Shown here: one piece after another, positions 14,157-25,304 of the stretch
Position numbering within the stretch: the first letter of the stretch is position 1
Layout: every line of letters begins with the position of its first letter
NCBI RefSeq assembly: GCF_050948175.1
Contig: NW_027490241.1
Coordinates: 620,001-684,000, forward strand
DNA: 64,000 nucleotides
Direction: 5' to 3'
Source of the DNA: Xylocopa sonorina
Lineage: Eukaryota; Arthropoda; Insecta; Hymenoptera; Apidae
The notes under the pieces: generated by a model
The model's database searches: none
Seen by the model: the letters and a program-made list of their open reading frames with translations, nothing else
Told to the model about the DNA's origin: nothing
Made by a program: the position numbers and the translations under genes

Positions 14157-14525
14157 TTAATACTGTTTCGCCTCTCGTTCCAGGTATCTGTGGCGCCGTG
14201 GATCCGTGACCGGAATAGCAGCGGCGTACGGCTGGATCGGCGGAGCGTCGACGGGAATGAGTCTCCAGGCAGGCGAGCTACGGCTGGAGGAAACTGGCGC
14301 TGGAACCGGGCTATCCTGGATTCGAATTGGACGTACGGCTGCGAAGACCTCCTTCACAGGAACGGAAACAGCGTTGCAGACGTATGGATGTCCGGAAGTA
14401 CAACTCGCGTATTCGCGAATGAGACGGCGTAGATATTCTTTCCTACCCGCGCGTCGTGTGCGCCTTTTCGGAGTCTCGAGATTCATCAAAGGCGCTTGCA
14501 CTAAGACGGAATACGGCTCGGCCAT
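14157..14525 (-). CDS. LTR-embedded arginine-rich open frame, copy 1 (122 codons)
   Basis: I do not recognise the product. Near the N-terminus it carries RTRRAGRKEYLRRLIREY, closely matched by RTRRAGRKNFLRSLVREY in insertion 2. The C-terminal part (W-R-L-I-P ... P-Y ... I-P-V-T-D-P-R-R ... Y-L-E-R) matches insertion 3 (W-K-L-V-P ... P-Y ... I-P-F-S-D-P-R ... Y-L-Q-R). The frame meets a TAA four codons before a strong splice donor whose phase equals that of the other two copies, so this copy looks mildly decayed. The ATG at 14525 is simply the first in frame. Spurious coding is the alternative; protein similarity between copies with divergent DNA is the main argument against it. Confidence 0.4.
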   Translation of the reverse strand: MAEPYSVLVQAPLMNLETPKRRTRRAGRKEYLRRLIREYASCTSGHPYVCNAVSVPVKEVFAAVRPIRIQDSPVPAPVSSSRSSPAWRLIPVDAPPIQPYAAAIPVTDPRRHRYLEREAKQY

Positions 14526-14639
14526 GCGATGGTGCGCTCTGGCTTACCGAGGTCGATCCTTGTTCAAGATACCCTGGATACGATAGGAATGCAGCGAGAG
14601 CAGTCGAGCGTTGGTGCGCTCAAAGACTGTCCAGCGTAC

Positions 14640-14870
14640 AGAACTGTCGCAGATGAATCGTGAGATTTGAATAAGAATCGCGAGCGTACACGTGGAATAG
14701 AATTTGAGGAACTTGTATTCGAATAAAGAGACTTGGATTTGGTAAAACAAGAGTATATTCTATAATATAACTATCCTACTACACTTTACTAAGTCTAAAT
14801 TATCAACTAACGATATAATATGAAATGGAAATAGTACTAAGTTAAAATAAGGACTCCGCTAAGGGGGATG
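14640..14870. other. AT-rich non-coding segment of insertion 1
   Basis: AT-rich stretch between the open frame and the GC-rich tract, without any supported gene. Insertions 2 (about 20690-20900) and 3 (about 47040-47300) have the same arrangement, so it is part of the LTR architecture. Confidence 0.5.
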
Positions 14871-14929
14871 CGATAGAGTCGGCTGCATGAGAGCTGATAG
14901 CTCGTGGCAGGGGAGCGTATTGCTCGGAG

Positions 14930-15120
14930 TTGAGATTAGAACCGACTCGGAGATCGGACTCGAAGGAACTCTCCTCTCGGTCGCGCGTCCGCGACCTCCT
15001 CGGGTTGCGTGGCGCGCGAGTCGCTGAGCCCCGTGAGTGGGGCGGCCACTCGGAGTGGGGTGCGGCTCGCGTTCAGCGTGAGCCGCGAGCGTCGAGTGCG
15101 CGCGGGCACGCATCGCAGCT
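14930..15120 (-). other. GC- and CpG-rich tract of insertion 1
   Basis: Dense CpG block containing CCTCCTCGGG and CGCGCG motifs and several short inverted repeats (for example GGCTCGCG/CGTGAGCC near 15064-15084). The CCTCCTCGG core is also present in insertion 2 (near 20995) and, on the opposite strand, in insertion 3 (near 46977). This suggests a conserved regulatory or leader region of the LTR. Confidence 0.5.
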
Positions 15121-15132
15121 TATATTCTATAC
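15109..15132 (-). promoter_or_regulatory. Possible LTR core promoter, insertion 1
   Basis: In the sense direction, ATATAAG is followed closely by GATGCG at the boundary between AT-rich and GC-rich sequence. Equivalent boundaries carrying GATGCG occur in insertion 2 (21154-21176) and insertion 3 (46827-46846, ATTAAATGCGATGCG). A TATA-type promoter is inferred from position and composition only. Confidence 0.25.
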
Positions 15133-15465
15133 GACTTAGAAATTATGACTGTACAAATATCTGCTTATATTTAGGTGTGTGTTGGGTTGTGTATGTACAT
15201 GATTCGTGTAGAGTGCTTAATCTAGAATCGCGTGTACGAAAAGTAAGCGTACGGTTGTGTGATCGCAGGTGATCGGGATTCGTACGCGGGGAGGTATTCC
15301 TCATCCTCGTGGCGTTGTCTCCTCGTCTCGGGGCGTCGAATCGTCGTGCGGCCCGTGTACGGAGGATCCGGATACAGGTACTGGCGGGGGAACGGTGTCC
15401 CGGTTGTGGATGCTGCGGATGCTGGTTGGCGCCAGAGGGTGGCAGGCGGTACGCCTGACGTCACA

Positions 15466-15469
15466 ACTG
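15466..15469. repeat. Right target-site duplication ACTG of insertion 1
   Basis: Perfect copy of the four bases at 13999-14002. The satellite resumes in the same monomer at the next phase (phase 58), so no satellite was lost on insertion. Confidence 0.85.
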
Positions 15470-18400
15470 CTACGATACGTAGACATCTGCAATCGCTATT
15501 TCCTTGCAAAGAAGTGTCGCATTTACATTCATTTGAAGTGTAGCCGAGGAATACATAACACTTCGCAAATCGTATTATATCTTACCATGGAACATAGAAA
15601 TGAGATGCGATATCGCGTGTTAAGAAGCATCAGAAATCCATTGCTACGATACGTAGACATCCGAAAACGCTATTTCCTTGCAAGAAAGTGTCGCATTTAC
15701 ATTCATTTGAAGTGTAGACGAGGAATACATAACACTTCGCAAATCATATTATACCTTACCATGAAACATAGAAATGAGATGCGATATCGCGTTTTAAGAA
15801 GCACTAGAACTCTATTGCTTCGATACGTAGACATCTGCAAACGCTATTTCCTAGCGAGGAAGTGTGGCATTCACATTCATTTGAAGTGTAGACGAGGAAT
15901 ACATAACACTCCGCAAATCATATTATATCTTACCATGAAACATAGAAATGTGATGCGATATCGCATTTTAAGAATCATAAGAACTCTATTGCTAAGATAC
16001 GTATACATCTGCAAACGCTAGTTCCTTGCGAGAAAGTGTCGCATTTACATTCATTGGAAGTGTAGACGACGGATACATAACGCTTCGCAAATCATATTAT
16101 ACCTTACCATGAAACATAGAAATGAGATCCGATATCGCGTTTTAAGAATCATAAGAACTCTATTGCTACGATACGTAGACATCTGCAAACGCTATTTCCT
16201 TGCAAGGAAGTGTCGCATTTTCATTCATTTTAATCGTAGACGAGGAATGCATAACACTTTGCAATGAATATTATATCTTATCATGAAACATAGATATGAG
16301 ATGCAATATCTCGTTTTAAGAAGCATTTGAACTCTATTGCTTCGATACGTAGACATCTGCAAACGCTATTTCCTTGCAAGGAAGTGTCGCATTTACATTC
16401 ATTTGAAGTGTAGACGAGGAATACATAACAGTTCGCAAATCATATTATATCTTACCATGAAACATAGAAATGAGATGCGATATCGCGTTTTAAGAAGCAT
16501 TAGAACTCTACTGCTACGATACGCAGACATCTGCTAACGCTATTTCCTTCGAGGAAGTGTCGCATTCACATTCATTTGTAGTGTAGACGAGGAATACATA
16601 ACACTTCGCAAATCACATTATATCTTACCATGAAACATAGAAATGAGATGCGATATCGCGTTTTAAGAAGCATTAGAACTCTATAGCTACGATAAGTAGA
16701 CATCTGCAAACGCTATTTCCTTGCAAGGAAGTGTCGCATTTTCATTCATTTCAATCGTAGACGAGGAATGCATAACACTTCGCAATGAATATTATATCTT
16801 ATCATGAAACAGATATGAGATGCAATATCTCGTTTTAAGAAGCATTTGAACTCTATTGCATCGATACGTAGACATCTGCAAACGCTATTTCCTTGCAAGG
16901 AAGTGTCGCATTTACATTCATTTGATGTGTGGACGAGAAATACATAACACTTCGCAAATCATATTATATCTTACCATGATACATAGATATGAGATGCAAT
17001 ATCTCGTTTTAAGAAGCATTAGAACTCTATTGCTACGATACCTGGACATCTGCAGACGCTATTTCCTAGCGAGGAAGTATCGCATTCACATTCATTTGAA
17101 GTGTAGACGAGGAATACATAACACTTCGCAAATCATGTTATATCTTACCATGAAACATAGAAATGAGATGCGATATCGCGTTTTAAGAAGCACTAGAAAG
17201 CTATTGCTACGATACGTAGACATCTGCAAACGCTATTTCCTTGCAAGGAAGTGTCGCATTTACATTCATTTGAATCGTAGACGAGGAATGCATAACACTT
17301 CGCAAATCATATTACATCTTACCATGAAACATAGAAATGAGATGCGATATCGAGTTTTCAGAAGCATTAGAACTCTATTGCTACGATACCTAGACATCTG
17401 CAAACGCTATTTCCTAGCAAGGAAGTGTCGCATTTACATTCATTTGATGTGTGGACGAGAAATACATAACACTTCGCAAATCATATTATATCTTACCATG
17501 ATACATAGATATGAAATGCAATATCTCGTTTTAAGAAGCATTAGAACTCTATTGCTACGATACCTGGACATCTGCAGACGCTATTTCCTAGCAAGGAAGT
17601 GTCGCATTTACATTCAATTGAAGTGTAGACGAGGAATACATAACACTTCGCTAATCATATTATATCTTACCATGAAACATAGAAATGGGATGCGATATCG
17701 CGTTTTAAGAAGCACTAGAAAGCTATTGCTACGATACGTAGACATCTGCAAACGCTATTTCCTAGCGAGGAAGTATCACATTCACATTCATTTGAAGTGT
17801 AGACGAGGAATACATAACACTTCGCAAATCATGTTATATCTTACCATGAAACATAGAAATGAGATGCGATATCGCGTTTTAAGAAGCACTAGAAAGCTAT
17901 TGCTACGATACGTAGACATCTGCAAACGCTATTTCCTAGCGAGGAAGTATCGCATTCACATTCATTTGAAGTGTAGACGAGGAATACATAACACTTCGCA
18001 AATCATGTTATATCTTACCATGAAACATAGAAATGAGATGCGATATCGCGTTTTAAGAAGCACTAGAAAGCTATTGCTACGATACGTAGACATCTGCAAA
18101 CGCTATTTCCTTGCAAGGAAGTGTCGCATTTACATTCATTTGAATCGTAGACGAGGAATGCATAACACTTCGCAAATCATATTACATCTTACCATGAAAC
18201 ATAGAAATGAGATGCGATATCGAGTTTTAAGAAGCATTAGAACTCTATTGCTACGATACCTAGACATCTGCAGACGCTATTTCCTAGCAAGGAAGTGTCG
18301 CATTTACATTCATTTGAAGTGTAAACGAGGAATACATGACACTTCGCAAATCATATTATATCTTACCATGAAACATAGAAATGAGATGCGATATCGCGTT

Positions 18401-19994
18401 TTAAGAAGCTTTAGAACTCTACTGCTACGATACGTAGACATCTGCAATCGCTATTTCCTTGCAACGAAGTGTCGCATTTACTTTCATTTGAATCGTAGAC
18501 GAGGAATGCATAACACTTCGCAATGAATATTATATCTTATCTTGAAACATAGATATGAGATGCGATATCGCGTTTTAAGAATCATATGAACTCTATTGCT
18601 ACGATACGTAGACATCTGCAATCGCTATTTCCTTGCAAGGAAGTGTCGCATTTACTTTCATTTGAATCGTAGACGAGGAATGCATAACACTTCGCAATGA
18701 ATATTATATCTTATCATGAAACGTAGATATGAGATGCAATATCTCGTTTTAAGAAGCATTTGAAATCTATTGCTTCGATACGTAGACATCTGCAAACGCT
18801 ATTTCCTTGCAAGGAAGTGTCGCATTTACATTCATTTGATGTGTAGACGAGGTATACATAACACTTCGCAAATCATATTATATCTTACCATGAAACATAG
18901 AAATGAGATGCGATATCGCGTTTTAAGAAGCATTAGAACTCTGTTGCTACGATACGTAGACATATGCAAACGCTATTTCCTTGCAAGGAAGTGTCGCATT
19001 CACATTCATTTGAAGTGTAGACGAGGAATACATAACACTCCGCAAATCATATTATATCTTACCATGAAACATAGAAATGTTATGCGATATCGCGCTTTAA
19101 GAATCATAAGAACTCTGTTGCTACGATACGTAGACATTTGCAAACGTTATTTCCTTGCAAGGAAGTGTCGCATTTACATTCATTTGAATCGTAGACGAGG
19201 AATACATAACACTTCGCAAATCACATTATATCTTACCATGAAACATAGAAATGAGATGCGATATCGCGTTTTAAGAAGCATTAGAACTCTATAGCTACGA
19301 TACGTAGACATCTGCAAACGCTATTTCCTTACAAGGAAGTGTCGCATTCACATTCATTTGAAGTGTAGACGAGGAATACATAACACTCCGCAAATCATAT
19401 TATATCTTACCATGAAACATAGAAATGTGATGCGATATCGCGCTTTAAGAATCATAAGAACTCTATTGGTACGATACGTAGACATTTGCAAACGTTATTT
19501 CCTTACAAGGAAGTGTCGCATTTACATTCATTTGAATCGTAGACGAGGAATGCATAAAACTTCGCAAAGAATATTATATCTTATCATGGAACATAGATAT
19601 GAGATGCGATATCTCGTTTTAAGAAGCATTTGAAATCTATTGCTTCGATACGTAGACATCTGCAAACGCTATTTTCTTGCAAGGAAGTGTCGCATTTACA
19701 TTCATTTGAGGTGTAGACAAGGAATACATAACACTTCGCAAATCATATTATATCTTACCATGAAACATAGAAATGAGATGCGATATCGCGTTTTAAGAAG
19801 CATTAGAACTCAATTGCTACGATACCTAGACATCTGCAGACGCTACTTCCTAGCAAGGAAGTGTCGCATTTACATTCAGTTGATGTGTAGACGAGGAATA
19901 CATAACACTTCGCAAATCATATTATATCTTACCATGAAACATAGAAATGTGATGCGATATCGCGTTTTAAGAAGCATTAGAACTCTATTGCTAC
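15466..19994 (+). repeat. 174-bp satellite, array B (about 26 monomers)
   Basis: This continues the array A monomer family: type-B half-monomers are still present, near 16262, 16786, 18520 and 18695. Phase 1 falls at 15587 just after insertion 1 and at 19934 near the end, which is 25 periods minus 3 bp. The loss is explained by a 1-bp deletion near 16548 (CCTTCGAGG) and a 2-bp deletion near 16808 (GAAACAGATATG). Between about 17040 and 18110 near-identical neighbouring monomers (CTAGAAAGC variant followed by TAGCGAGGAAGTATCGC) indicate recent single-monomer amplification. The longest stop-free stretch of the window (16856-18526, 556 codons) lies here. Confidence 0.97.
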
Positions 19995-20149
19995 TGTCAC
20001 GTCCGGCGAAACTATTTTCCGTTGCTCCGGAGGCTTTACGACACGAGCCTATTTTCGGAAATTCGGTCCGCGGAAACGCGTTAAGACCGGGTCCGACAAT
20101 TTCGGCTGACGCGACACTAGCGAAAACACTGGCGATAATAAGGGAAAGA

Positions 20150-20159
20150 CCCTACCTTT
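20150..20159 (-). other. Candidate splice donor in insertion 2
   Basis: The minus strand reads GAAAG|GTAGGG, with the GT at 20155-20154. It is weaker than those in insertions 1 and 3 but aligned with them and in the same phase. Confidence 0.35.
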
Positions 20160-20553
20160 CGATGACTTCTCTCTCGATCTGTACGTAGAAACGGCGTCGA
20201 GGATCGTTCGCTGGGATCGTAGCGGAGCTCGGTCGGTTGGCTGCTACGGAAATCTCGATCAGTCGCCAGCGAAGAGGAGGACGGCAGTCGGAATTCAGCG
20301 GTGATGCAGAGGAACCAGCGGTGATAATAGCAGCTTCAGCTGCGAATGTGGCAGAATCGGCGTGATGCGTCGTGGTGCCTGGATCGGAAGCGTCGACGGT
20401 CGCTTCGGAAAGCGGCGGCTGGGCTGGTGCGAAAGCAGGTCGCTGGTATACGAGGACTCTCGGAACGTCCTCCAAATATTCACGCACAAGTGATCGTAAG
20501 AAATTCTTTCTACCCGCACGTCGAGTTCTTCGCAAACCGGAAGCACGAGTCAT
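20152..20553 (-). CDS. LTR-embedded arginine-rich open frame, copy 2 (133 codons)
   Basis: Homologue of the open frame in insertion 1. RTRRAGRKNFLRSLVREY lies near the N-terminus, a Pro/Ala/Ser-rich middle follows, and the C-terminal part reads W-R-L-I-E-I ... I-P-A-N-D-P-R-R ... Y-V. No family is recognised. The stop TAG overlaps the candidate splice donor (GAAAG|GTAGGG), so the frame is open up to the donor, in the same phase 2 as the other copies. That is expected of an exon rather than a complete gene. Start ATG at 20553 is the first in frame. Confidence 0.4.
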   Translation of the reverse strand: MTRASGLRRTRRAGRKNFLRSLVREYLEDVPRVLVYQRPAFAPAQPPLSEATVDASDPGTTTHHADSATFAAEAAIITAGSSASPLNSDCRPPLRWRLIEISVAANRPSSATIPANDPRRRFYVQIEREVIER

Positions 20554-20689
20554 TCACCAGGTTTTTCTGTACTTTCGACTAAGATCTGAAGGATAAGCGG
20601 CGGTCCGCTCTATCTCAACGTCACAAAGCCGATTTCTATACTCCTTCAAGGTGATGAAGAGCAACCCCAGTTGTATGGAAGAACCCGTG

Positions 20690-20900
20690 AAGGAATTCGT
20701 AGTTAAATGTAATGTTAAAAGTAGAACTAGTATTATAAACACTTGATAAAATTAATGGATATGGAAATATTAGACTTGGTAAAAGAACTTGTACTTGGAT
20801 GTAGTAACAGTAAAATAAAATATATTCTAAGTTAAAGTATACAAGAACTGGAATTATTCTAAGACTAAGATTAAGTTAAAATGGAAATAGAAACGCGATG
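20690..20900. other. AT-rich non-coding segment of insertion 2
   Basis: Low-complexity AT-rich sequence with no supported gene. It matches in position the AT-rich segments of insertions 1 and 3. Confidence 0.45.
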
Positions 20901-21042
20901 CCTGAACCCCACATTGAGGCGGCTAGAACTAGAAGTTTCGACTAATCGGTAGGAGATCTCGAGTCAGAGTGTCGCTCTGGAGACGCGTCTCGGACCTCCT
21001 CGGTTCGCGAGGCGCTACGGTCGCGGACGCTTGTGGTAGGGA

Positions 21043-21130
21043 GATCGCGGTCCCGCGAGTGGGGGACTCGCGTCTCGTGGAGGGGAGCTCGCGGTCCAGC
21101 GAGTGGGGACTCGCGGCTCGTGGTGGGGCT
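21043..21130. repeat. 44-bp direct repeat (2 copies) in the GC-rich tract of insertion 2
   Basis: The unit beginning GATCGCGGTCCCGCGAGT (21043) is repeated as GCTCGCGGTCCAGCGAGT (21087), a 44-bp offset. It lies within the CpG-rich tract (about 20970-21160), equivalent to that of insertion 1. Confidence 0.7.
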
Positions 21131-21153
21131 AGCGGCGCATGTCGCTGGCCGGA

Positions 21154-21176
21154 CGCATCTTACGCGTTTGACTTAT
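21154..21176 (-). promoter_or_regulatory. Possible LTR core promoter, insertion 2
   Basis: GATGCG at the boundary between AT-rich and GC-rich sequence, aligned with insertions 1 and 3. No clear TATA box is present here, only CATAAG slightly upstream. Weak evidence. Confidence 0.2.
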
Positions 21177-21410
21177 GAGCTAATACAATATGGGCTTAGA
21201 ATTATGTGTGTGTTGTTTGTGTCTTACATTCGTGTCGTGTATAACTTAGATCTAGGAATTCTTATATAAAGATATATGCGTCATGATATAGTATGTATGT
21301 ACTAGCTTAGAAGTAATATACAGGTTCTAGCAGATCCTGTTCCCGGAATTGGAAAAGTCCCCATTCAGGTGATGGGCTGCGGCTACGTCTTCCTGCAGGA
21401 CGGAATCCTC

Positions 21411-21553
21411 GGTGCGAGGGAGATAGGGCTGCCTGTCCTTGGTGCGGGCGAGACAGGTATACTCGGCGGTGCGAGTGAGACAATGGTGCCTGGTGCGAGC
21501 GAGACAGGTATACTCGGCGGTGCGAGTGAGGTAGCGGAACTTGGTGAGCGCGT
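21411..21553. repeat. 51-bp minisatellite in insertion 2
   Basis: GGTGCGGGCGAGACAGGTAT at 21441 recurs as GGTGCGAGCGAGACAGGTAT at 21492 (51 bp), with a degenerate third start at 21543 and a partial unit at 21411. Insertion 1 lacks it, so it is a lineage-specific expansion near the sense 5' end of this LTR. Confidence 0.75.
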
Positions 21554-21824
21554 GCAGGTATGCGCGCGCGAAAACTTCCAGTTGCTGGTTCTGCAGACCA
21601 GTTTGGCTGGTTGCATGCGTCCAGGGGTTGATGCTGGGGGGTGCGAGGAGGTTGATGGGTGGCAGGCGGTACGCCTGACGTCACAAATCATATTATATCT
21701 TACCATGAAACAAAGAAATGAGATGCGATATCGTGTTCTAAGAAGCATTAGAAAACTATTGCTACGATAGGTAGACATTTGCAAACGATATTTCCTAGCT
21801 AGGAAGTGTCGCATTTACATTCAT

Positions 21825-24800
21825 TTGAAGTGTAGACGAGGAACACATGACACTTCGCAAATCATATTATATCTTACCATGAAACATAGAAATGAGATGC
21901 GATATCGCGCTTTAAGAAGCATTAGAACTCTATTGCTACGATACCTAGACATCTGTAGACGCTATTTCCTAGCAAGGAAGTGTCGCATTTACATTCATTT
22001 GAAGTGTAGACGAGGAATACATAACACTTCGCAAATCATATTATATCTTACCATGAAACATAGAAATGAGATGCGATATCGCGTTTTAAGAAGCATTAGA
22101 AATCTATTGCTACGATACGTAGAGATCTGCAAACGCTATTTCCTTGCTAGGAGGTGTCGCATTTACAATCATTTGAAGTATAGACAAGGAATACATGACA
22201 CTTCGCAAATCATATTATATCTTACCATGAAACATAGAAATGAGATGCGATATCGCGTTTTAAGAATCATATGAACTCTATTGCTACGATACGTAGACAT
22301 CTGCAATCGTTATTTCCTTGCAAGGAAGTGTCGCATTCACATTCATTTGAAGTGTAGACGAGGAATACATGACACTTCGCAAATCATATTATATCTTACC
22401 ATGAAACAAAGAAATGAGATGCGATATCGTGTTCTAAGAAGCATTAGAAATCTATTGCTACGATACGTAGACATCTGCAAACGATACTTCCTAGCTAGGA
22501 AGTGTCGCATTTACATTCATTTGAAGTGTAGACGAGGAATACATGACACTTCGCAAGTCATATTATATCTTACCATGAAACATAGAAATGGGATGCGATA
22601 TCGTGTTTTAAGAAGCATTAGAAATCTATTGCTACGATACGTAGACATCTGCAAACGCTATTTCCTTGCTAGGAAGTGTCGCATTTACATTCATTTGAAG
22701 TGTAGACGAGGAATACATAACACTCCGCAAATCATATTATATCTTACCATGAAACATAGAAATGAGATACGATATCGCGTTTTAAGAAGCATTAGATATC
22801 TATTGCTACGATACGTAGACATCTGCAAACACTATTTCTTTGGAAGGAAGTGTCGCATTTACATTCATTTGAAGTGTAGACGAGGAATACATAACACTTC
22901 GCAAAACATATTATATCCAACCATGAAACATAGAAATGAGATGCGATGTCGCGTTTTAAGAAGCATTAGAAAACTATTTCTACGATAGGTAGACATTTGC
23001 AAACGATATTTCCTAGCTAGGAAGTGTCGCATTTACATTCATGTGAAGTGTAAACGAGGAACACATGACACTTCGCAAATCATATTATATCTTACCATGA
23101 AACATAGAAATGAGATGCGATATCGCGCTTTAAGAAGCATTAGAACTCTATTGCTACGATACCTAGACATCTGTAGACGCTATTTCCTAGCAAGGAAGTG
23201 TCGCATTTACATTCATTTGAAGTATAGACGAGGAATACATAACACTTCGCAAGTCATATTATATCTTACCATGAAACATAGAAATGAGATGCGATATCGC
23301 GTTTTAAGAAGCATTAGAAATCTATTGCTACGATACGTAGAGATCTGCAAACGCTATTTCCTTGCTAGGAAGTGTCGCATTTACAATCATTTGAAGTATA
23401 GACAAGGAATACATGACACTTCGCAAATCATATTATATCTTACCATGAAACATAGAAATGAGATGCGATATCGCGTTTTAAGAATCATATGAACTCTATT
23501 GCTACGATACGTAGACATCTGCAATCGTTATTTCCTTGCAAGGAAGTGTCGCATTCACATTCATTTGAAGTGTAGGCGAGGAATACATGACACTTCGCAA
23601 ATCATATTATATCTTACCATGAAACAAAGAAATGAGATGCGATATCGTGTTCTAAGAAGCATTAGAAATCTATTGCTACGATACGTAGACATCTGCAAAC
23701 GATACTTCCTTGCTAGGAAGTGTCGCATTTACATTCATTTGAAGTGTAGACGAGGAATACATAACACTTCGCAAATCATATTATATCTTACCATGAAACA
23801 TAGAAATGAGATACGATATCGCCTTTTAAGGAGCATTAGATATCTATTGCTACGATACGTAGACATCTGCAAACGCTATTTCTTTGGAAAGAAGTGTCGC
23901 ATTTACATTCATTTGAAGTGTAGACGAGGAATACATAACACTTCGCAAAACATATTATATCCAACCATGAAACATAGAAATGAGATGCGATGTCGCGTTT
24001 TAAGAAGCATTAGAAAACTATTGCTACGATAGGTAGACATTTGCAAACGATATTTCCTAGCTAGGAAGTGTCGCATTTACATTCATTTGAAGTGTAGACG
24101 AGGAACACATGACACTTCGCAAATCATATTATATCTTACCATGAAACATAGAAATGAGATGCGATATCGCGCTTTAAGAAGCATTAGAACTCTATTGCTA
24201 CGATACCTAGACATCTGTAGACGCTATTTCCTAGCAAGGAAGTGTCGCATTTACATTCATTTGTAGTGTAGACGAGGAATATATAACACTTCGCAAATCA
24301 TATTATACCTTACCATGAAACATAGAAATGAGATGCGATATCGCGTTTTAAGAAGCATTAGAAATCTATTGCTACGATACGTAGAGATCTGCAAACGCTA
24401 TTTCCTTGCTAGGAAGCGTCGCATTTACAATCATTTGAAGTATAGACAAGGAATACATGACACTTCGCAAATCATATTATATCTTACCATGAAACATAGA
24501 AATGAGATGCGATATCGCGTTTTAAGAATCATATGAACTCTATTGCTACGATACGTAGACATCTGCAATCGTTATTTCCTTGCAAGGAAGTGTCGCATTC
24601 ACATTCATTTGAAGTGTAGACGAGGAATACATGACACTTCGCAAATCATATTATATCCTACCATGAAACAAAGAAATGAGATGCGATATCGTGTTCTAAG
24701 AAGCATTAGAAATCTATTGCTACGATACGTAGACATCTGCAAACGATACTTCCTAGCTAGGAAGTGTCGCATTTACATTCATTTGAAGTGTAGACGAGGA

Positions 24801-25304
24801 ATACATGACACTTCGCAAGTCATATTATATCTTACCATGAAACATAGAAATGGGATGCGATATCGTGTTTTAAGAAGCATTAGAAATCTATTGCTACGAT
24901 ACGTAGACATCTGCAAACGCTATTTCCTTGCTAGGAAGTGTCGCATTTACATTCATTTGAAGTGTAGACGAGGAATACATAACACTTCGCAAATCATATT
25001 ATATCTTACCATGAAACATAGAAATGAGATACGATATCGCGTTTTAAGAAGCATTAGATATCTATTGCTACGATACGTAGACATCTGCAAACGCTATTTC
25101 TTTGGAAGGAAGTGTCGCATTTACATTCATTTGAAGTGTAGACGAGGAATACATAACACTTCGCAAAACATATTATATCCAACCATGAAACATAGAAATG
25201 AGATGCGATGTCGCGTTTTAAGAAGCATTAGAAAACTATTGCTACGATAGGTAGACATTTGCAAACGATATTTCCTAGCTAGGAAGTGTCGCATTTACAT
25301 TCAT
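21825..25304 (+). repeat. 7/6/7-monomer higher-order repeats (1218, 1044, 1218 bp)
   Basis: Three successive units anchored on the GGAACACATGAC monomer, starting at 21825, 23043 and 24087. Units one and three are 7 monomers long. The middle unit is identical in order but lacks exactly one monomer (the GGGATGCGATATCGTG type). Each ends with a TTTCTTTGG monomer, an AAACATATTATATCCAACC monomer and a GATAGGTAG monomer. Confidence 0.8.

Larger units (their letters stand above)
14003..15465 (-). mobile_element. Solo-LTR-like insertion 1 (1463 bp)
   Basis: The termini are TG...CA within a short imperfect inverted repeat (TGTCACGTC at 14003, GACGTCACA ending at 15465), flanked by a perfect 4-bp duplication. 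Sense is taken as minus, matching insertion 3 on plus. In that direction the element starts TGTGACGTCAGGCG, carries an AGGCG/CGCCT hairpin, a GC-rich tract (about 14930-15120), an AT-rich tract (about 14640-14860), an arginine-rich open frame and a splice donor, and ends GACGTGACA. The last 29 bp on the plus strand (15437-15465) are identical to those of insertion 2 (21657-21685). I see no repeat of one end inside the other, so this is a single LTR and not a short complete element. A DNA transposon is less likely but cannot be excluded without a full-length relative. Confidence 0.75.
19995..21685 (-). mobile_element. Solo-LTR-like insertion 2 (1691 bp), discordant flanks
   Basis: Same family and orientation as insertion 1: TGTCACGTCC at 19995, GACGTCACA ending at 21685, and identity with insertion 1 over the last 29 bp. 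Unlike the other two it has no target-site duplication. The left flank stops at monomer phase 61 (TTGCTAC) and the right flank resumes at phase 156 (AATCATATT), so 94-98 bp of satellite register is missing. The satellite type also changes here. It contains the shared open frame and splice donor (minus strand) and two internal direct repeats that account for part of its extra length. Confidence 0.72.

Noticed and set aside
14206..14586. Plus-strand open frame of 126 codons in insertion 1
   Set aside because: It overlaps the conserved minus-strand frame, has no counterpart in insertions 2 or 3, and is best explained as its shadow in GC-richer DNA.
14003..15465. DNA transposon with terminal inverted repeats
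   Set aside because: The inverted repeat is only about 9 bp, the ends are TG...CA, the duplication is a variable 4 bp (ACTG, GTAG), and no transposase is seen. An LTR fits better, though a non-autonomous DNA element is not formally excluded.
15269..16021. 250-codon frame fusing the end of insertion 1 to the satellite
   Set aside because: Insertion plus duplication is 1467 bp, a multiple of three, so the satellite frame happens to stay in register. The LTR part shows no conservation.
21369..21770. Open frame of 133 codons in insertion 2 running into the satellite
   Set aside because: It is built from the 51-bp minisatellite and crosses the LTR/satellite junction, with no homologue in the other LTRs.
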